Shown: positions 43,664 to 52,129, numbered from the stretch's first letter. The stretch: DNA of 64,000 nt from Parapedobacter sp051400755 (GCF_051400755.1 NZ_JBLFFL010000002.1:744001-808000), one strand, 5' to 3'. Notes: generated by a model not told the origin, from the sequence alone. Numbers and translations are program-made.

Positions 43664-44464
43664 ATGACATATACTTCGGCAGATTTTGATCAATGGCATG
43701 CAGCAGATTACACCTTATTAGTCGGGGTAGGGTATGGCGAAAACGCGTTGGCAATAGTAGATCATGATCAGCAGCTGAAGTTGCTCACGACCTATGATCC
43801 CAACCATGTCGAACAGTGGATAGGGGATGTGCTGAATCAGCCATTTGGAAACGTGAAGCTGGCCGTTTCCGATAGCGCTTACTCGTTTGTCCCCGCTGAT
43901 GTATTCGAGGAGCATCTCGTTGATACCTATCAGCAATACCTGCCAGGCGATGGGTTGTCGGATGTTGCCGTTTCAGCCGTTCCGTCATCGGGCATCAAGC
44001 TCCTTCACCGCATCAATCGGTTGGATTTAGCACCGTTTGCAGCGCGCTTCCCTCAACTGGCTATTTATCCGCGCATTCAATCCCTGTTGTCCGGCGTGTC
44101 CGAATATGCGCAATCCGGTGGACCGTCAGTCATCATTGATAAGCAGGCCTCGGCCGTGAGTATTTGCGTTTTTGACAAAGGCCATTTGGTGTACGCGAAT
44201 GATTTTGAGGTTACTGATCCCGATGATTTCAATTATTATCTGCTCTCCGTGCTGGCAAACACCGGCTTAACGGAGGAGCAACCGGCATGTTGGTTGGCTG
44301 GCGACCTGACCCAGGATGATGCGTTTTATCAGCGGGTATCCAAATACAGCGAAGCGGTAAACTTTGTCGATAGTGGACAGCTTACCGGAATACACTTGCC
44401 TGATGAATTGAAGCGTGAACAGCATGGGTATTTCACGCTTTTAGCATTGTACTTATGCGAATAA
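43664..44464 (+). CDS. DUF3822 family protein
   Basis: 266 residues, cytosolic, matching the Bacteroidota DUF3822 family. The N-half has an actin/Hsp70-like feel (ALAIVDHDQQLKLLTTYDPN and LAVSDSAYSFVPADVFEEHL), with SSGIKLLHRINRLDLAPFAA and PSVIIDKQASAVSICVFDKG. It is regularly the gene before rsmD and coaD in this phylum, as here. The rsmD start overlaps its end by 10 bases. Function unknown; association with ribosome or coenzyme A genes is positional only. ATG 43664 directly follows a GTG that also opens the frame. Confidence 0.88.
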   Translation: MTYTSADFDQWHAADYTLLVGVGYGENALAIVDHDQQLKLLTTYDPNHVEQWIGDVLNQPFGNVKLAVSDSAYSFVPADVFEEHLVDTYQQYLPGDGLSDVAVSAVPSSGIKLLHRINRLDLAPFAARFPQLAIYPRIQSLLSGVSEYAQSGGPSVIIDKQASAVSICVFDKGHLVYANDFEVTDPDDFNYYLLSVLANTGLTEEQPACWLAGDLTQDDAFYQRVSKYSEAVNFVDSGQLTGIHLPDELKREQHGYFTLLALYLCE

Positions 44465-44988
44465 TCGGCGGTACTCATGGGGGGCTGCGGCTCCATCCGC
44501 CGCCAACCTTACCCGTCCGCCCGACAACGGATATCGCGAAGGAGGCGTTGTTCAACGTATTACAAAACCGGATTGATTTCGAGGGGATAGCGGCGCTGGA
44601 CTTGTTTTCTGGCACGGGGAATATCGCATTTGAACTGGCGTCTCGTGGTGCGGCCGCCGTCACGGCAGTCGACATCCACTTCAAATGTGTGCAATATATT
44701 AAAGCCACCGCCGAAAAGCTGAAGCTGTCCGCGATTAACGCGATGAAAGCCGATGTACTCAAGTTTATACCTGCTTGCAACGATCAATTTGATCTCGTAT
44801 TTATCGATCCGCCGTACGACTTGCCGCAACTGCCGCAGCTCCCTGGCCAGGTCATAAGCGACGGCTTGTTGAAACCGGGTGGGTTGCTGGTTTTGGAGCA
44901 TGCATCCACGCGAAAAATCGAAACACAGCCGCATTGGGTGGAAACCCGCAAATATGGGTATTCGTCGTTTTCGTTTTACCAGGTTTGA
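44455..44988 (+). CDS. rsmD: 16S rRNA (guanine(966)-N2)-methyltransferase
   Basis: Methylates G966 of 16S rRNA. 177 residues: MRIIGGTHGG, RPTTDIAKEALFNVLQNRID, ALDLFSGTGNIAFELASRGA (SAM site), VTAVDIHFKC and the catalytic motif DLVFIDPPYDLPQ. Complete length. It is followed by a 525-base stretch before coaD instead of the usual tight spacing, because a repeat element lies between them. Confidence 0.95.
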   Translation: MRIIGGTHGGLRLHPPPTLPVRPTTDIAKEALFNVLQNRIDFEGIAALDLFSGTGNIAFELASRGAAAVTAVDIHFKCVQYIKATAEKLKLSAINAMKADVLKFIPACNDQFDLVFIDPPYDLPQLPQLPGQVISDGLLKPGGLLVLEHASTRKIETQPHWVETRKYGYSSFSFYQV

Positions 44989-44996
44989 TACTTTGA

Positions 44997-45421
44997 TACT
45001 TTTGATCGCAATGCCGTTCCGGCTCCGATGGATTTCCGTAAGGCTGCCCGCAGGTTAAGCCGATTCGGTCCCGTCTGCCTGCTCCGTTGCATTCGTTGCC
45101 GCATGCCGGCGGCGAACCGAAGTCACCCTTTCGCATTACCCTGCCCTTCGTTTGTCGGTCTGCCGTCTCTCGTAATGCTCCGCCTGGAAATCATCCTTGG
45201 CATGCCTAGCTGCCGATTGCTTCCTCCGCAGGCTATGTCGCTCCGAACCGGCTACCTGCTCCCATGGAATACGATAAGCTGCCCGCTTCAGGTGCCCGCA
45301 GGGAACCTCCGTACACCTTAAAATGCCGCCTTGACTAGCTGCGGTATGCACTGGGAAGCACTAACAACCGTAGCAGCTGGGCACAGCGGCGAGTTTTGCG
45401 GTACTTTTGCGATCAAAAGTA
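44997..45421. mobile_element. 425-bp element bounded by perfect 15-bp inverted repeats
   Basis: TACTTTTGATCGCAA at 44997-45011 and its exact reverse complement at 45407-45421. The interior is GC-rich, shows no credible gene (short frames only, with no family signature) and occupies most of the 526 bases between rsmD and coaD. The right end is also a palindrome GGTACTTTTG-CGAT-CAAAAGTACC (45400-45423), followed by a second hairpin CTGTCGC / GCGACAG (45429-45446). No target-site duplication is evident. It looks like a MITE-type or REP-like intergenic element; there is no transposase. Confidence 0.6.
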
Positions 45422-45493
45422 CCAAGACCTGTCGCGGCAGCGACAGCAAGCTCGCACAAGTGCAAAATATTTGTCGTTATCATATCAATATTA

Positions 45494-45501
45494 TACTTTT
45501 G
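45494..45501 (+). promoter_or_regulatory. -7 element of the coaD promoter
   Basis: TACTTTTG, exact match, 13 bases before the coaD ATG, giving an expected leader of about 7 bases. Confidence 0.55.
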
Positions 45502-45514
45502 AAAAAAACAACCC

Positions 45515-45988
45515 ATGAAGATCGCGGTATTTCCCGGGTCGTTTGACCCCATTACGAATGCGCATATCGACATTGTCAAGCGGGGACAACGGCTTTTTGA
45601 TAAAATTTACGTGGCCATTGGAACGAACACCACCAAGAAGGGTTTTTTCAGTTCTGATGAGCGGTTGGCGATCATCCAAGAGGTGTTTTCGCCACAAGGG
45701 TCGGTAGAAGCCGTGCAATTTGAGGGGTTGACCGTTGATTTTTGCCGAAAGATCGGGGCTGGCTATATCCTCCGCGGCATGCGCAATGTGGGCGACTTTG
45801 AATTTGAGAAAGCCATCGCGCTCAACAATACCGTACTTGCTCCCGATATCGAAACCGTATTTCTGGTCAGCAGCGCCGGTTTTTCGCACATCTCTTCTAC
45901 GATTATCCGCGAAATCATCGTCAACCACGGCGACGTGAGCCAACTGGTACCCGAGGCGGTGGTAAGGGCTTTGGGCAGTAAGTCGTAA
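45515..45988 (+). CDS. coaD: Phosphopantetheine adenylyltransferase
   Basis: Fourth step of coenzyme A synthesis. 157 residues, FPGSFDPITNAHIDIVKRGQ at the N-terminus, YILRGMRNVGDFEFEKAIAL and the nucleotide-binding SSTIIREIIVN. The usual TxGH motif reads ITNAHID, with Ala in place of Gly, a small variation. Preceded by the repeat element that separates it from rsmD, with its own promoter. Convergent with the NUDIX gene. Confidence 0.95.
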   Translation: MKIAVFPGSFDPITNAHIDIVKRGQRLFDKIYVAIGTNTTKKGFFSSDERLAIIQEVFSPQGSVEAVQFEGLTVDFCRKIGAGYILRGMRNVGDFEFEKAIALNNTVLAPDIETVFLVSSAGFSHISSTIIREIIVNHGDVSQLVPEAVVRALGSKS

Positions 45989-46006
45989 GGTCGTCGGCAA
46001 CCGGCA

Positions 46007-46630
46007 TCATCCCTGATCCGCCGGCGCGATGGTCTCCAATATATCTTCGATCAGCGGATAGGTATTTTTCCTGATTTTGTGCAGTTTATCCCTGCCCAGC
46101 CAAACCGCTTCCGTAATATCCTCTTCGAGCTGTGGCCTCAATTTGGGTATACGGTTTACACCCATCTCATACCAATTCGTTTTTTTGATCACCAGTTCGC
46201 CTTTCATGACATATGAGTGATAGGTAGACCTGATTTTCTGTCCGAGATAATCCACGTGAATTCCGCATTCTTCTTCTACTTCCCGTATAGCAGCGTTCCT
46301 TGTCGATTCATTTTCATCCACCTTGCCTTTGGGCAAATCCCATTTTCCCAGCCGGTGGATAAAGAGGAATTGTCCGTCGCCGTTTTTCACCAATCCGCCC
46401 GCTGCCTTAATTATTTTGATCCTTTTTTTAATGAGGCTGAAAAAGTCCTTCGGATTTTTTATTTGTATGACATACGTGGCCGGAATCGTGTTTTGCTTGG
46501 CTTGTTTGAAAAGTTTTTCGAAGTCAAAAGATTGATGGTCAATTGTTTGAATGTTGGTAAGGTTTTTGGGTATAAAATCTGCCAAAACAAGGGCCGATTG
46601 GTTCATATAAATTTTATAGATTTGCGCCAT
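46007..46630 (-). CDS. NUDIX hydrolase
   Basis: 207 residues with a complete NUDIX box GKVDENESTRNAAIREVEEECGI (G-x5-E-x7-REVxEExG-I), embedded in GGLVKNGDGQFLFIHRLGKW. The N-terminal 75 residues are an extra domain. NUDIX enzymes hydrolyse nucleoside diphosphates linked to other groups; the substrate here is unknown. ATG 46630 overlaps the divergent pyrE ATG (46629) in the palindrome CATG. If that start is wrong, the next Met at 46606 would shift it off the pyrE promoter. Confidence 0.88.
   Translation of the reverse strand: MAQIYKIYMNQSALVLADFIPKNLTNIQTIDHQSFDFEKLFKQAKQNTIPATYVIQIKNPKDFFSLIKKRIKIIKAAGGLVKNGDGQFLFIHRLGKWDLPKGKVDENESTRNAAIREVEEECGIHVDYLGQKIRSTYHSYVMKGELVIKKTNWYEMGVNRIPKLRPQLEEDITEAVWLGRDKLHKIRKNTYPLIEDILETIAPADQG
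46617..46624 (+). promoter_or_regulatory. -7 element 4 bases from the pyrE ATG
   Basis: TAGATTTG, exact TAnnTTTG. A TTG at 46598-46600 lies 16 bases upstream, shorter than the usual spacing. It sits inside the first codons of the divergent NUDIX gene. Confidence 0.6.
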
Positions 46631-47279
46631 GAATAATACGAATGAGGTTGCACAAAAAGTTGCTGAATCATTGTTGCAAATTAAAGCAATTAAATTACAA
46701 CCTAAAAACCCTTTTACTTGGGCATCGGGTTGGAAGTCGCCGATTTATTGCGATAATCGTGTAGCGTTGTCTCATCCACCTATCCGTACGTATATTCGTC
46801 AAAAGCTTTCTGAACTGGTCCAAGAAGAATTCGGGTCGGTGGAGATGATATCCGGTGTGGCCACCGCGGGCATTCCTCAAGGGGTGTTGGTGGCGCAGGA
46901 TCTGGGATTGCCGTTCACCTATGTGCGCAGCAGTTCTAAGGATCATGGTCGGCAAAATCAGATCGAAGGGGATGTGGTCGGCGGCCAGCGCGTGGTTGTT
47001 GTAGAAGACCTGATTTCCACAGGCAAAAGCAGCCTGAAAGCCGTACAGGCCCTGCGGGAGGCCGGTTGCAATGTGGTTGGCCTCGTATCCATATTCACCT
47101 ATGGCTTTGCGGACGCCGAGCAGAATTTTGCGAATGCCAAATGCCGGTACATCAGCCTCTGCAACTATGACACCCTGATTGAAGTCGCGGTAAAGCATAA
47201 CTATATCTTGAATAGCGACATCGAGGTGCTCGAGCAGTGGCGGGCCGATCCGTCGGAATGGTCGCCAGCCGTCCGATAA
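46629..47279 (+). CDS. pyrE: Orotate phosphoribosyltransferase
   Basis: Forms OMP from orotate and PRPP in pyrimidine synthesis. 216 residues: FTWASGWKSPIYCDNRVALS, MISGVATAGIPQGVLVAQDL, YVRSSSKDHGRQNQIEG and the PRPP loop VVVVEDLISTGKSSLKAV. Complete. It is followed after 15 bases by an SRPBCC gene, probably in one transcript. Divergent from the NUDIX gene with overlapping start codons. Confidence 0.96.
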   Translation: MNNTNEVAQKVAESLLQIKAIKLQPKNPFTWASGWKSPIYCDNRVALSHPPIRTYIRQKLSELVQEEFGSVEMISGVATAGIPQGVLVAQDLGLPFTYVRSSSKDHGRQNQIEGDVVGGQRVVVVEDLISTGKSSLKAVQALREAGCNVVGLVSIFTYGFADAEQNFANAKCRYISLCNYDTLIEVAVKHNYILNSDIEVLEQWRADPSEWSPAVR

Positions 47280-47294
47280 ACCTGGATACCCGTC

Positions 47295-47693
47295 ATGACC
47301 ACTATCCAAAACGATATCACCATTAACAGGCCAGTTGCCGACGTGTATGCGTTTTTGGCTGATTGCAATAATCATGAGCAGCTCATGCCGGAAAGCATCT
47401 ACAATTGGTCTTCCACGCGGGATGAAGCCCGCTTTACCATTCAGAACATGGCCAAGCTGGCGCTCCGGGTAGCCGAGCGGACAGCGAACAGCGAGGTGGT
47501 GTTCATGCCTGCCGAAAAGGCACCATTCGACGTGACGCTTCGGTGGAGTGTAGCGCCCAAAAGCGACACCGAGACAACTGCCAGTTTCGTTATCGAAGCC
47601 GACCTCAATATGATGATGAAGCTATTGGCAGCTAAGCCATTGCAGCAGCTCGTGGATTTTCAGGTAGCGAAGCTGAAAGCAGTGATGGAATAA
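47295..47693 (+). CDS. SRPBCC (START-like) ligand-binding protein
   Basis: 132 residues with a START/SRPBCC-type fold: NDITINRPVADVYAFLADCN at the start and the matching C-terminal amphipathic helix (NMMMKLLAAKPLQQLVDFQV). These proteins bind hydrophobic ligands. No catalytic residue is evident and the role is unknown. Follows pyrE closely, converging with the SOD gene 10 bases later. Confidence 0.8.
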   Translation: MTTIQNDITINRPVADVYAFLADCNNHEQLMPESIYNWSSTRDEARFTIQNMAKLALRVAERTANSEVVFMPAEKAPFDVTLRWSVAPKSDTETTASFVIEADLNMMMKLLAAKPLQQLVDFQVAKLKAVME

Positions 47694-47703
47694 ACGAAGT
47701 TAC

Positions 47704-48459
47704 CTATACTTGTTCGGCTACAAAATCCCAATTCACCACGTTCCACCAATTAGTGATGTATTCCGGCCTACGGTTTTGGTAGTGAAGGTAATACGCATGT
47801 TCCCAAACATCGAGTCCCAGTAAAGGCGTGCCTTTTAATTCCGCATCGCCCATCAGGGGATTATCCTGGTTAGGGGTAGAGCCTATTTTCAACGTACCAT
47901 TGTCACTGACCAACCATGCCCAGCCCGAGCCGAACCGTCCCGTGCCGGCCGCTGCAAATTGCTCCTTGAATTGATCAAATGATCCGAAAGCCCCATTGAT
48001 GGCATCCAGCAATGCTCCGGCGGGTGCGTTGCCATCAACGGGTGCGCGCAGCGATTTCCAGAAAAACGTGTGGTTCCATGCACCGCCCGCATTGTTGCGC
48101 ACCTTGGCAGATACATCGGCGATATTGGTAAACAATTCTTCCGGAGTGGTATAGGCTACTTCCTCCGCTTTGATGGCTTCGTTTACGTTGGTGATATACG
48201 TGGTATGATGCTTCGTGTAATGGATTTCCATCGTACGGGCATCGATATAAGGTTCCAATGCATTGTATTCATACCCCAAAGGTTCTTGCGAAAATGCCAG
48301 CGGAGCGTCCGATTGGGCGGCCGAATCCCCAGACGAAGTGGGTGCACTGCATCCGACTATTGCATTTAATGGGTTGACACCTAAGGCTGTGGAGGCTACT
48401 GTCGCAGCCGAAAATCCGATGGTTGTACGCAAAAACTTTCTTCTGTTGGTTGTTGCCAT
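47704..48459 (-). CDS. Exported Fe/Mn superoxide dismutase with twin-arginine signal
   Basis: 251 residues. The N-terminal 50 residues hold NRRKFLRTTIGFSAATVAST, a twin-arginine (Tat) signal, and a lipobox-like AIVGC, so the enzyme may be a Tat-exported lipoprotein. The SOD domain has LGYEYNALEPYIDARTMEIH with metal His, GAWNHTFFWKSL (His), and LGLDVWEHAYYLHYQNRRPE (Asp, His). It removes superoxide outside the cytoplasm. Fe or Mn cannot be distinguished by eye. A 33-base leader is predicted. Its C-terminus converges with the SRPBCC gene. Confidence 0.9.
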   Translation of the reverse strand: MATTNRRKFLRTTIGFSAATVASTALGVNPLNAIVGCSAPTSSGDSAAQSDAPLAFSQEPLGYEYNALEPYIDARTMEIHYTKHHTTYITNVNEAIKAEEVAYTTPEELFTNIADVSAKVRNNAGGAWNHTFFWKSLRAPVDGNAPAGALLDAINGAFGSFDQFKEQFAAAGTGRFGSGWAWLVSDNGTLKIGSTPNQDNPLMGDAELKGTPLLGLDVWEHAYYLHYQNRRPEYITNWWNVVNWDFVAEQV

Positions 48460-48498
48460 AATGGTTATGCAAATTTTGATTTACAGCTTATATACAAC

Positions 48499-48506
48499 CA
48501 AAAGTA
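48499..48506 (-). promoter_or_regulatory. -7 element of the SOD promoter
   Basis: Minus-strand TACTTTTG, exact TAnnTTTG match, 39 bases before the ATG. Confidence 0.5.
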
Positions 48507-48569
48507 GAAATTTGTTTTTAAATACCATGGATTAATTGCCGTTTTGTATGGGTAATGTGACAAAGGTCG

Positions 48570-49277
48570 TCAGCATTCCCCATCGGGACCGCAAGCGGGG
48601 CCTTCCGTTACGTCAAACGGAACCGCTGGATTTGCTTGGCGCCATTCCGTGAACGCTTTCTCCAGCGTCTGTAGGAACACCTCGGGAGGCTGGGCGCCGG
48701 ACACGGCGTATTTGCGGTCGAATACGAAGAAGGGTACCCCGCGAACGCCGATATTGCCGGCCTCCTGGATGTCCTGTGCTACTTCGTAGGCATATTGGTC
48801 GCTGCCTAATACCGCAGTGATGGTCGCTTCGTCCAACCCCGCTTCTTTACCCAGCGCAACCAATGTATCGATATCGCTGATGTTTTTCCCTTCGGTAAAA
48901 TGCGTGCGGAATAGGTTTTCTTTTACCTGACTCCCCAGCCCTTCGGTTTGCGCCAGGTGTATCAAGCGATGGGCATCCCAGGTATTTGCGGGGATGGCCT
49001 TGTCAAAGTTGAGTTCCACACCGGCCTTTTTCCCGGTGCTGGCCACGCCGGCGGTCATTTCCCTTGCCTGCGTGATATTTAGACCTTTGCGCTCGGCGAG
49101 GTATTGATAGGTATTGGCGTAGGTGGGGTTTTTGGGAAGGTCGGGATCAAGCTGAAAGCTTTTCCATTCCACTTCAACGGCCTGTTGTCCATCGAACTGC
49201 TGCAATGCGGTTTCAAAATTATGCTTGCCGATGTAGCAAAAGGGACAAACGATGTCCGACCAGATTTCAATTTTCAT
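48570..49277 (-). CDS. FrnE-like DsbA-family oxidoreductase
   Basis: 235 residues, cytosolic, thioredoxin-like DsbA/FrnE family. Active site SDIVCPFCYIGKHNFE (Cys11-x-x-Cys14), WDAHRLIHLAQTEGLGSQVK, and the cis-Pro segment IGVRGVPFFVFDRKYAVSGA. FrnE relatives act as 2-hydroxychromene-2-carboxylate isomerase-like or disulfide isomerases; here the redox cluster context favours a thiol role. ATG 49277 (MKIEIWSD) is at the family start, upstream extension is unlikely. Last gene of the TetR-nitroreductase-AKR-FrnE group. Confidence 0.9.
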   Translation of the reverse strand: MKIEIWSDIVCPFCYIGKHNFETALQQFDGQQAVEVEWKSFQLDPDLPKNPTYANTYQYLAERKGLNITQAREMTAGVASTGKKAGVELNFDKAIPANTWDAHRLIHLAQTEGLGSQVKENLFRTHFTEGKNISDIDTLVALGKEAGLDEATITAVLGSDQYAYEVAQDIQEAGNIGVRGVPFFVFDRKYAVSGAQPPEVFLQTLEKAFTEWRQANPAVPFDVTEGPACGPDGEC

Positions 49278-49299
49278 GTTGATGTTTTTTTTCGTTTTA

Positions 49300-50253
49300 T
49301 TAGTAGTCGCTGGCCTCATCCAGCAGTGCAATTTGTTCGGCCGAAAGCGCAAGTGAAGCAGAAGCGATAAGATCGGTCAGTTGCTGCTCGTTGGTCGCGC
49401 TGGCAATGGGAGCGGTAATTGCAGGCTTGCTCAGTTGCCAAGCGAGGGCAATCTGCGCCAGGGAAGCGCCGCTTTCGGCCGCCACCTGATCCATCGCAGC
49501 GAGGATACGGAATCCGCGTTCATTCAGGTATTGCTTGACGCCGCCCCCACGCTGACTTTTGCTCAAATCGGCTTCACTGCGGTATTTCCCGCTTAAGAAG
49601 CCGCTTGCCAAGGCATAATAGGGGAGGACGGCCAGCTGCTCGGCGTTGACGAGCGATAAGTATTCCGTTTCAAATTTTTGCCGATCGTAGAGGTTATACA
49701 GCGGCTGCAGGCTAACGTAGCCCTGCAAGCCATTCTTGTTGGCATAGTCGTTTGATTGGTCAATGCGTTCTGATGAAAGATTGGATGCACCGATGTAGCG
49801 CACCTTGCCGGCTTGGATGAGTTCATTGAACGCTTCGATGGTCTCGGCTACGGGTGTAGCCGGATCATCATAGTGCGACTGGTACAGGTCAATGTAATCC
49901 GTCCGCAGCCGTGTCAACGAGGCTTCCACCGCTTCACGGATATAAGCCGCGCGCAATCCCTTCTTTCCGGCGCCCATGTCCCCGCCCAACTTGGTGGCGA
50001 TGACCAGGTCGTCACGTTTTCCGCGTTTGTCGAGCCATTTACCGATGATCGTTTCAGATTCGCCGCCACTGTTTGCCGGGACCCATGTGGAATAGGTATC
50101 AGCAGTATCGACAAAATTGAATCCGGCATCCACCCAGGCGTCGAGTATCCGGAAAGACTGTTGCTCATCCAATGTCCAGCCGAAAACGTTGCCGCCAAAG
50201 GCTATCGGTGAAATCTGTAGGGACGACTTCCCTAATATTCGTTTCGTTGCCAT
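49300..50253 (-). CDS. Aldo/keto reductase
   Basis: NAD(P)H-dependent TIM-barrel oxidoreductase, 317 residues. It has GGNVFGWTLDEQQSFRILDA, FVDTADTYSTWVPANSGGES (catalytic Asp/Tyr), VIATKLGGDMGAGKKGLRAA (Lys) and DYIDLYQSHYDDPATPVAET (His). It reduces aldehydes or ketones; substrate unknown. In the same leftward group as a nitroreductase and a FrnE-like enzyme, likely an oxidative or electrophile response set controlled by the TetR gene. Confidence 0.92.
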   Translation of the reverse strand: MATKRILGKSSLQISPIAFGGNVFGWTLDEQQSFRILDAWVDAGFNFVDTADTYSTWVPANSGGESETIIGKWLDKRGKRDDLVIATKLGGDMGAGKKGLRAAYIREAVEASLTRLRTDYIDLYQSHYDDPATPVAETIEAFNELIQAGKVRYIGASNLSSERIDQSNDYANKNGLQGYVSLQPLYNLYDRQKFETEYLSLVNAEQLAVLPYYALASGFLSGKYRSEADLSKSQRGGGVKQYLNERGFRILAAMDQVAAESGASLAQIALAWQLSKPAITAPIASATNEQQLTDLIASASLALSAEQIALLDEASDY

Positions 50254-50350
50254 GATATCGTATACGTTAGAATGATGTTTTGGTTTTGGGTAAATGGTGG
50301 CCCTTGGACGAATTGATGCCGAGGACCACCGGATCTGTGTAAAGAAATGG

Positions 50351-50983
50351 CTAGACCAGTTGCAAGAAGATTCTCTCCTTAGGCGTACGTACCTTTTTTT
50401 GGCTTACAAGCCAGTCGTTCTCACTGTCGCGGTAGCCCAATGGAAGCAAGGTCACGCTTTTAAGTCCCTGCTGGGGCAGTTGAAGCAATTCGTCCAATGC
50501 GGCGTTATCAAATCCTTCCATCGGTGTGGCATCTACCTGGAGTTCAGCGGCAGCAGCGATGGCGAGACCAAAGGCGATATACGCCTGGCGCGCGGCATGC
50601 TCGAAATTAATGTTGGCTGGCCTGTCCAAAAAGAGGCCTTTCAACCGCACCTTGTAGGCATCAAATGTATCCGCGGGAAGCCCCCGTTCCACTGTCGTGT
50701 GATCCAGGATGCTATCGATTCGTTCAGCAGTATAATTGTCCCACGCGGCAAAAACCAATAAATGGGAGCCGTCCACAATCTGGCTCTGGCCATTGGCGAT
50801 GGGCTGGATTTTGGCCTTCAGTTCTTTGTTGGTGATCACGAGCACGCTAAACGGTTGCAGCCCGGCAGCAGATGGCGCCAAGTGGGTGGCTTCTATTATT
50901 TTGTCCACCTTTTCTTGTGGAACAGGTTGACCGTTCATTTTTTTGGTGGCGTAGCGCCAGTTTAAGGCATCTAGTAATTGCAT
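50351..50983 (-). CDS. Nitroreductase-family NAD(P)H oxidoreductase
   Basis: 210 residues, FMN-dependent family: NWRYATKKMNGQPVPQEKVD, ATHLAPSAAGLQPFSVLVIT, GLAIAAAAELQVDATPMEGF and LPLGYRDSENDWLVSQKKVR. It reduces nitro compounds or quinones. The ATG at 50983 (MQLLDALNWRY) is the family start; an upstream frame would run into the TetR gene. Between the TetR gene (50-base gap) and AKR (97-base gap). Confidence 0.9.
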   Translation of the reverse strand: MQLLDALNWRYATKKMNGQPVPQEKVDKIIEATHLAPSAAGLQPFSVLVITNKELKAKIQPIANGQSQIVDGSHLLVFAAWDNYTAERIDSILDHTTVERGLPADTFDAYKVRLKGLFLDRPANINFEHAARQAYIAFGLAIAAAAELQVDATPMEGFDNAALDELLQLPQQGLKSVTLLPLGYRDSENDWLVSQKKVRTPKERIFLQLV

Positions 50984-51033
50984 ATTGATTTCGGATTTAA
51001 TTAATTTTCTGAATTTCCTGATTACGATTCGGG

Positions 51034-51633
51034 TCAGTGCATGAGCGCTTTTATAAACCCCATTACCGCATCTTCCAAGGTGAGTTTTGCTTTTTCCGGG
51101 CATCCCGGCGCAGAAATCATCGCCATAGCCACCATGCCGTGCAGCATGGACCAGAAGGTGGTCGTTTTTAAATGACTATCCATATCCGGGTTTTGACCAG
51201 CGTGTATGGCCTCTTCAATAGTGCTACGCAATACACAGCTGACCTCTTTGATTTCGGGAATTCCACTCGCCATTTCACAGGTAGGTATCCCCAATCCATA
51301 CATGATTTGGTAATGTTTGGGATGTTCATTCGCAAATTCCCAGTAGGCGCGAGACAATGACAAGAGTTGCTCGCTGGGCGTAGGGTAATGTGCTTTCGCT
51401 TGCTTCAATTTGTCCGCCAACAGCGCATAGCCCTCCCGGGAGCATGCCTCCAGTAGGGCATCCTTGCTCTCGAAATGTTTATAGACCACAGGGGTACTAT
51501 ATTCAATGGCGTCGGCGATCTTGCGGATCGAAAGCGCTTGCCAACCCTCTTCTTCCACAATCTGCCAGGATTGCCGGAGGATCGTGGATCGCACTTCTTC
51601 TAGCTGCCGTTGTTTGCGTTCTGAAATTCCCAT
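51034..51633 (-). CDS. TetR/AcrR family transcriptional regulator
   Basis: 199 residues. The N-terminal helix-turn-helix spans about 15-60: LRQSWQIVEEEGWQALSIRK, IADAIEYSTPVVYKHFESKD with the recognition helix PVVYKHFESK. The C-terminal domain (WHG-like: RAYWEFANEHPKHYQIMYGL) binds an unknown ligand. It is the first gene in a same-strand group with nitroreductase, AKR and FrnE, so it most likely represses them and itself. A -7 element lies 38 bases upstream. Confidence 0.9.
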   Translation of the reverse strand: MGISERKQRQLEEVRSTILRQSWQIVEEEGWQALSIRKIADAIEYSTPVVYKHFESKDALLEACSREGYALLADKLKQAKAHYPTPSEQLLSLSRAYWEFANEHPKHYQIMYGLGIPTCEMASGIPEIKEVSCVLRSTIEEAIHAGQNPDMDSHLKTTTFWSMLHGMVAMAMISAPGCPEKAKLTLEDAVMGFIKALMH

Positions 51634-51670
51634 TATTCGCTTACAGGATAATAAAAACTAACACTGTCAG

Positions 51671-51678
51671 CAAAAGTA
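51671..51678 (-). promoter_or_regulatory. -7 element of the TetR-cluster promoter
   Basis: Minus-strand TACTTTTG, exact TAnnTTTG, about 38 bases before the TetR ATG. Any operator would overlap this region; no clear palindrome is seen. Confidence 0.5.
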
Positions 51679-51737
51679 ACAACTGTAAACTGAATCCGAA
51701 GTATGTCGACCGGAAAACGACAATCGGATGACGGAGG

Positions 51738-52109
51738 TTAACGTTTGTGGTGTTGCCAAATCAATAGCCCTGCCAAATAGATGCTGTGTACCAGCTGCAC
51801 GGATACAGCATCCCAGTTTTCGATCAATGAACTGCCGAAAATCAAAAGCGTCATCACCGTGAGGCCAGCCATCAAGGCTTGGTTGAACCAGCGCCCGCTG
51901 AGGAGCCAGATGCCGATAATGAACTCCGCGAATACCAGGAGATATCCGAAAATTAAGACCAGTCCCTGAGGAAGGATAGTATCCGAAAATGATTCGGCCA
52001 TGCCGGTGGCAAAAACCTGTAATTTCGGCAACCGGACAAGCCCATGTCCGAGGAAAGACATCGCGATGGGCAAACGGATAAATAAAGCAGTCAATGGTGG
52101 AATACGCAT
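51738..52109 (-). CDS. DoxX-family membrane protein
   Basis: 123 residues with four hydrophobic segments and the DoxX-type opening LFIRLPIAMSFLGHGLVRLP, then ILPQGLVLIFGYLLVFAEFI and GIWLLSGRWFNQALMAG. Role unknown; some relatives act with oxidoreductases or in redox stress. Upstream of it lies a short promoter, downstream the TetR promoter region. Confidence 0.85.
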   Translation of the reverse strand: MRIPPLTALFIRLPIAMSFLGHGLVRLPKLQVFATGMAESFSDTILPQGLVLIFGYLLVFAEFIIGIWLLSGRWFNQALMAGLTVMTLLIFGSSLIENWDAVSVQLVHSIYLAGLLIWQHHKR

Positions 52110-52129
52110 GTTGAGCTATTTGGAGTAAA

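Noticed and set aside
44852..45351. Two minus-strand frames (71 and 94 codons) in the rsmD-coaD gap
   Set aside because: They run through inverted-repeat and GC-rich element sequence, one overlaps rsmD, and neither shows domain structure or a convincing start.
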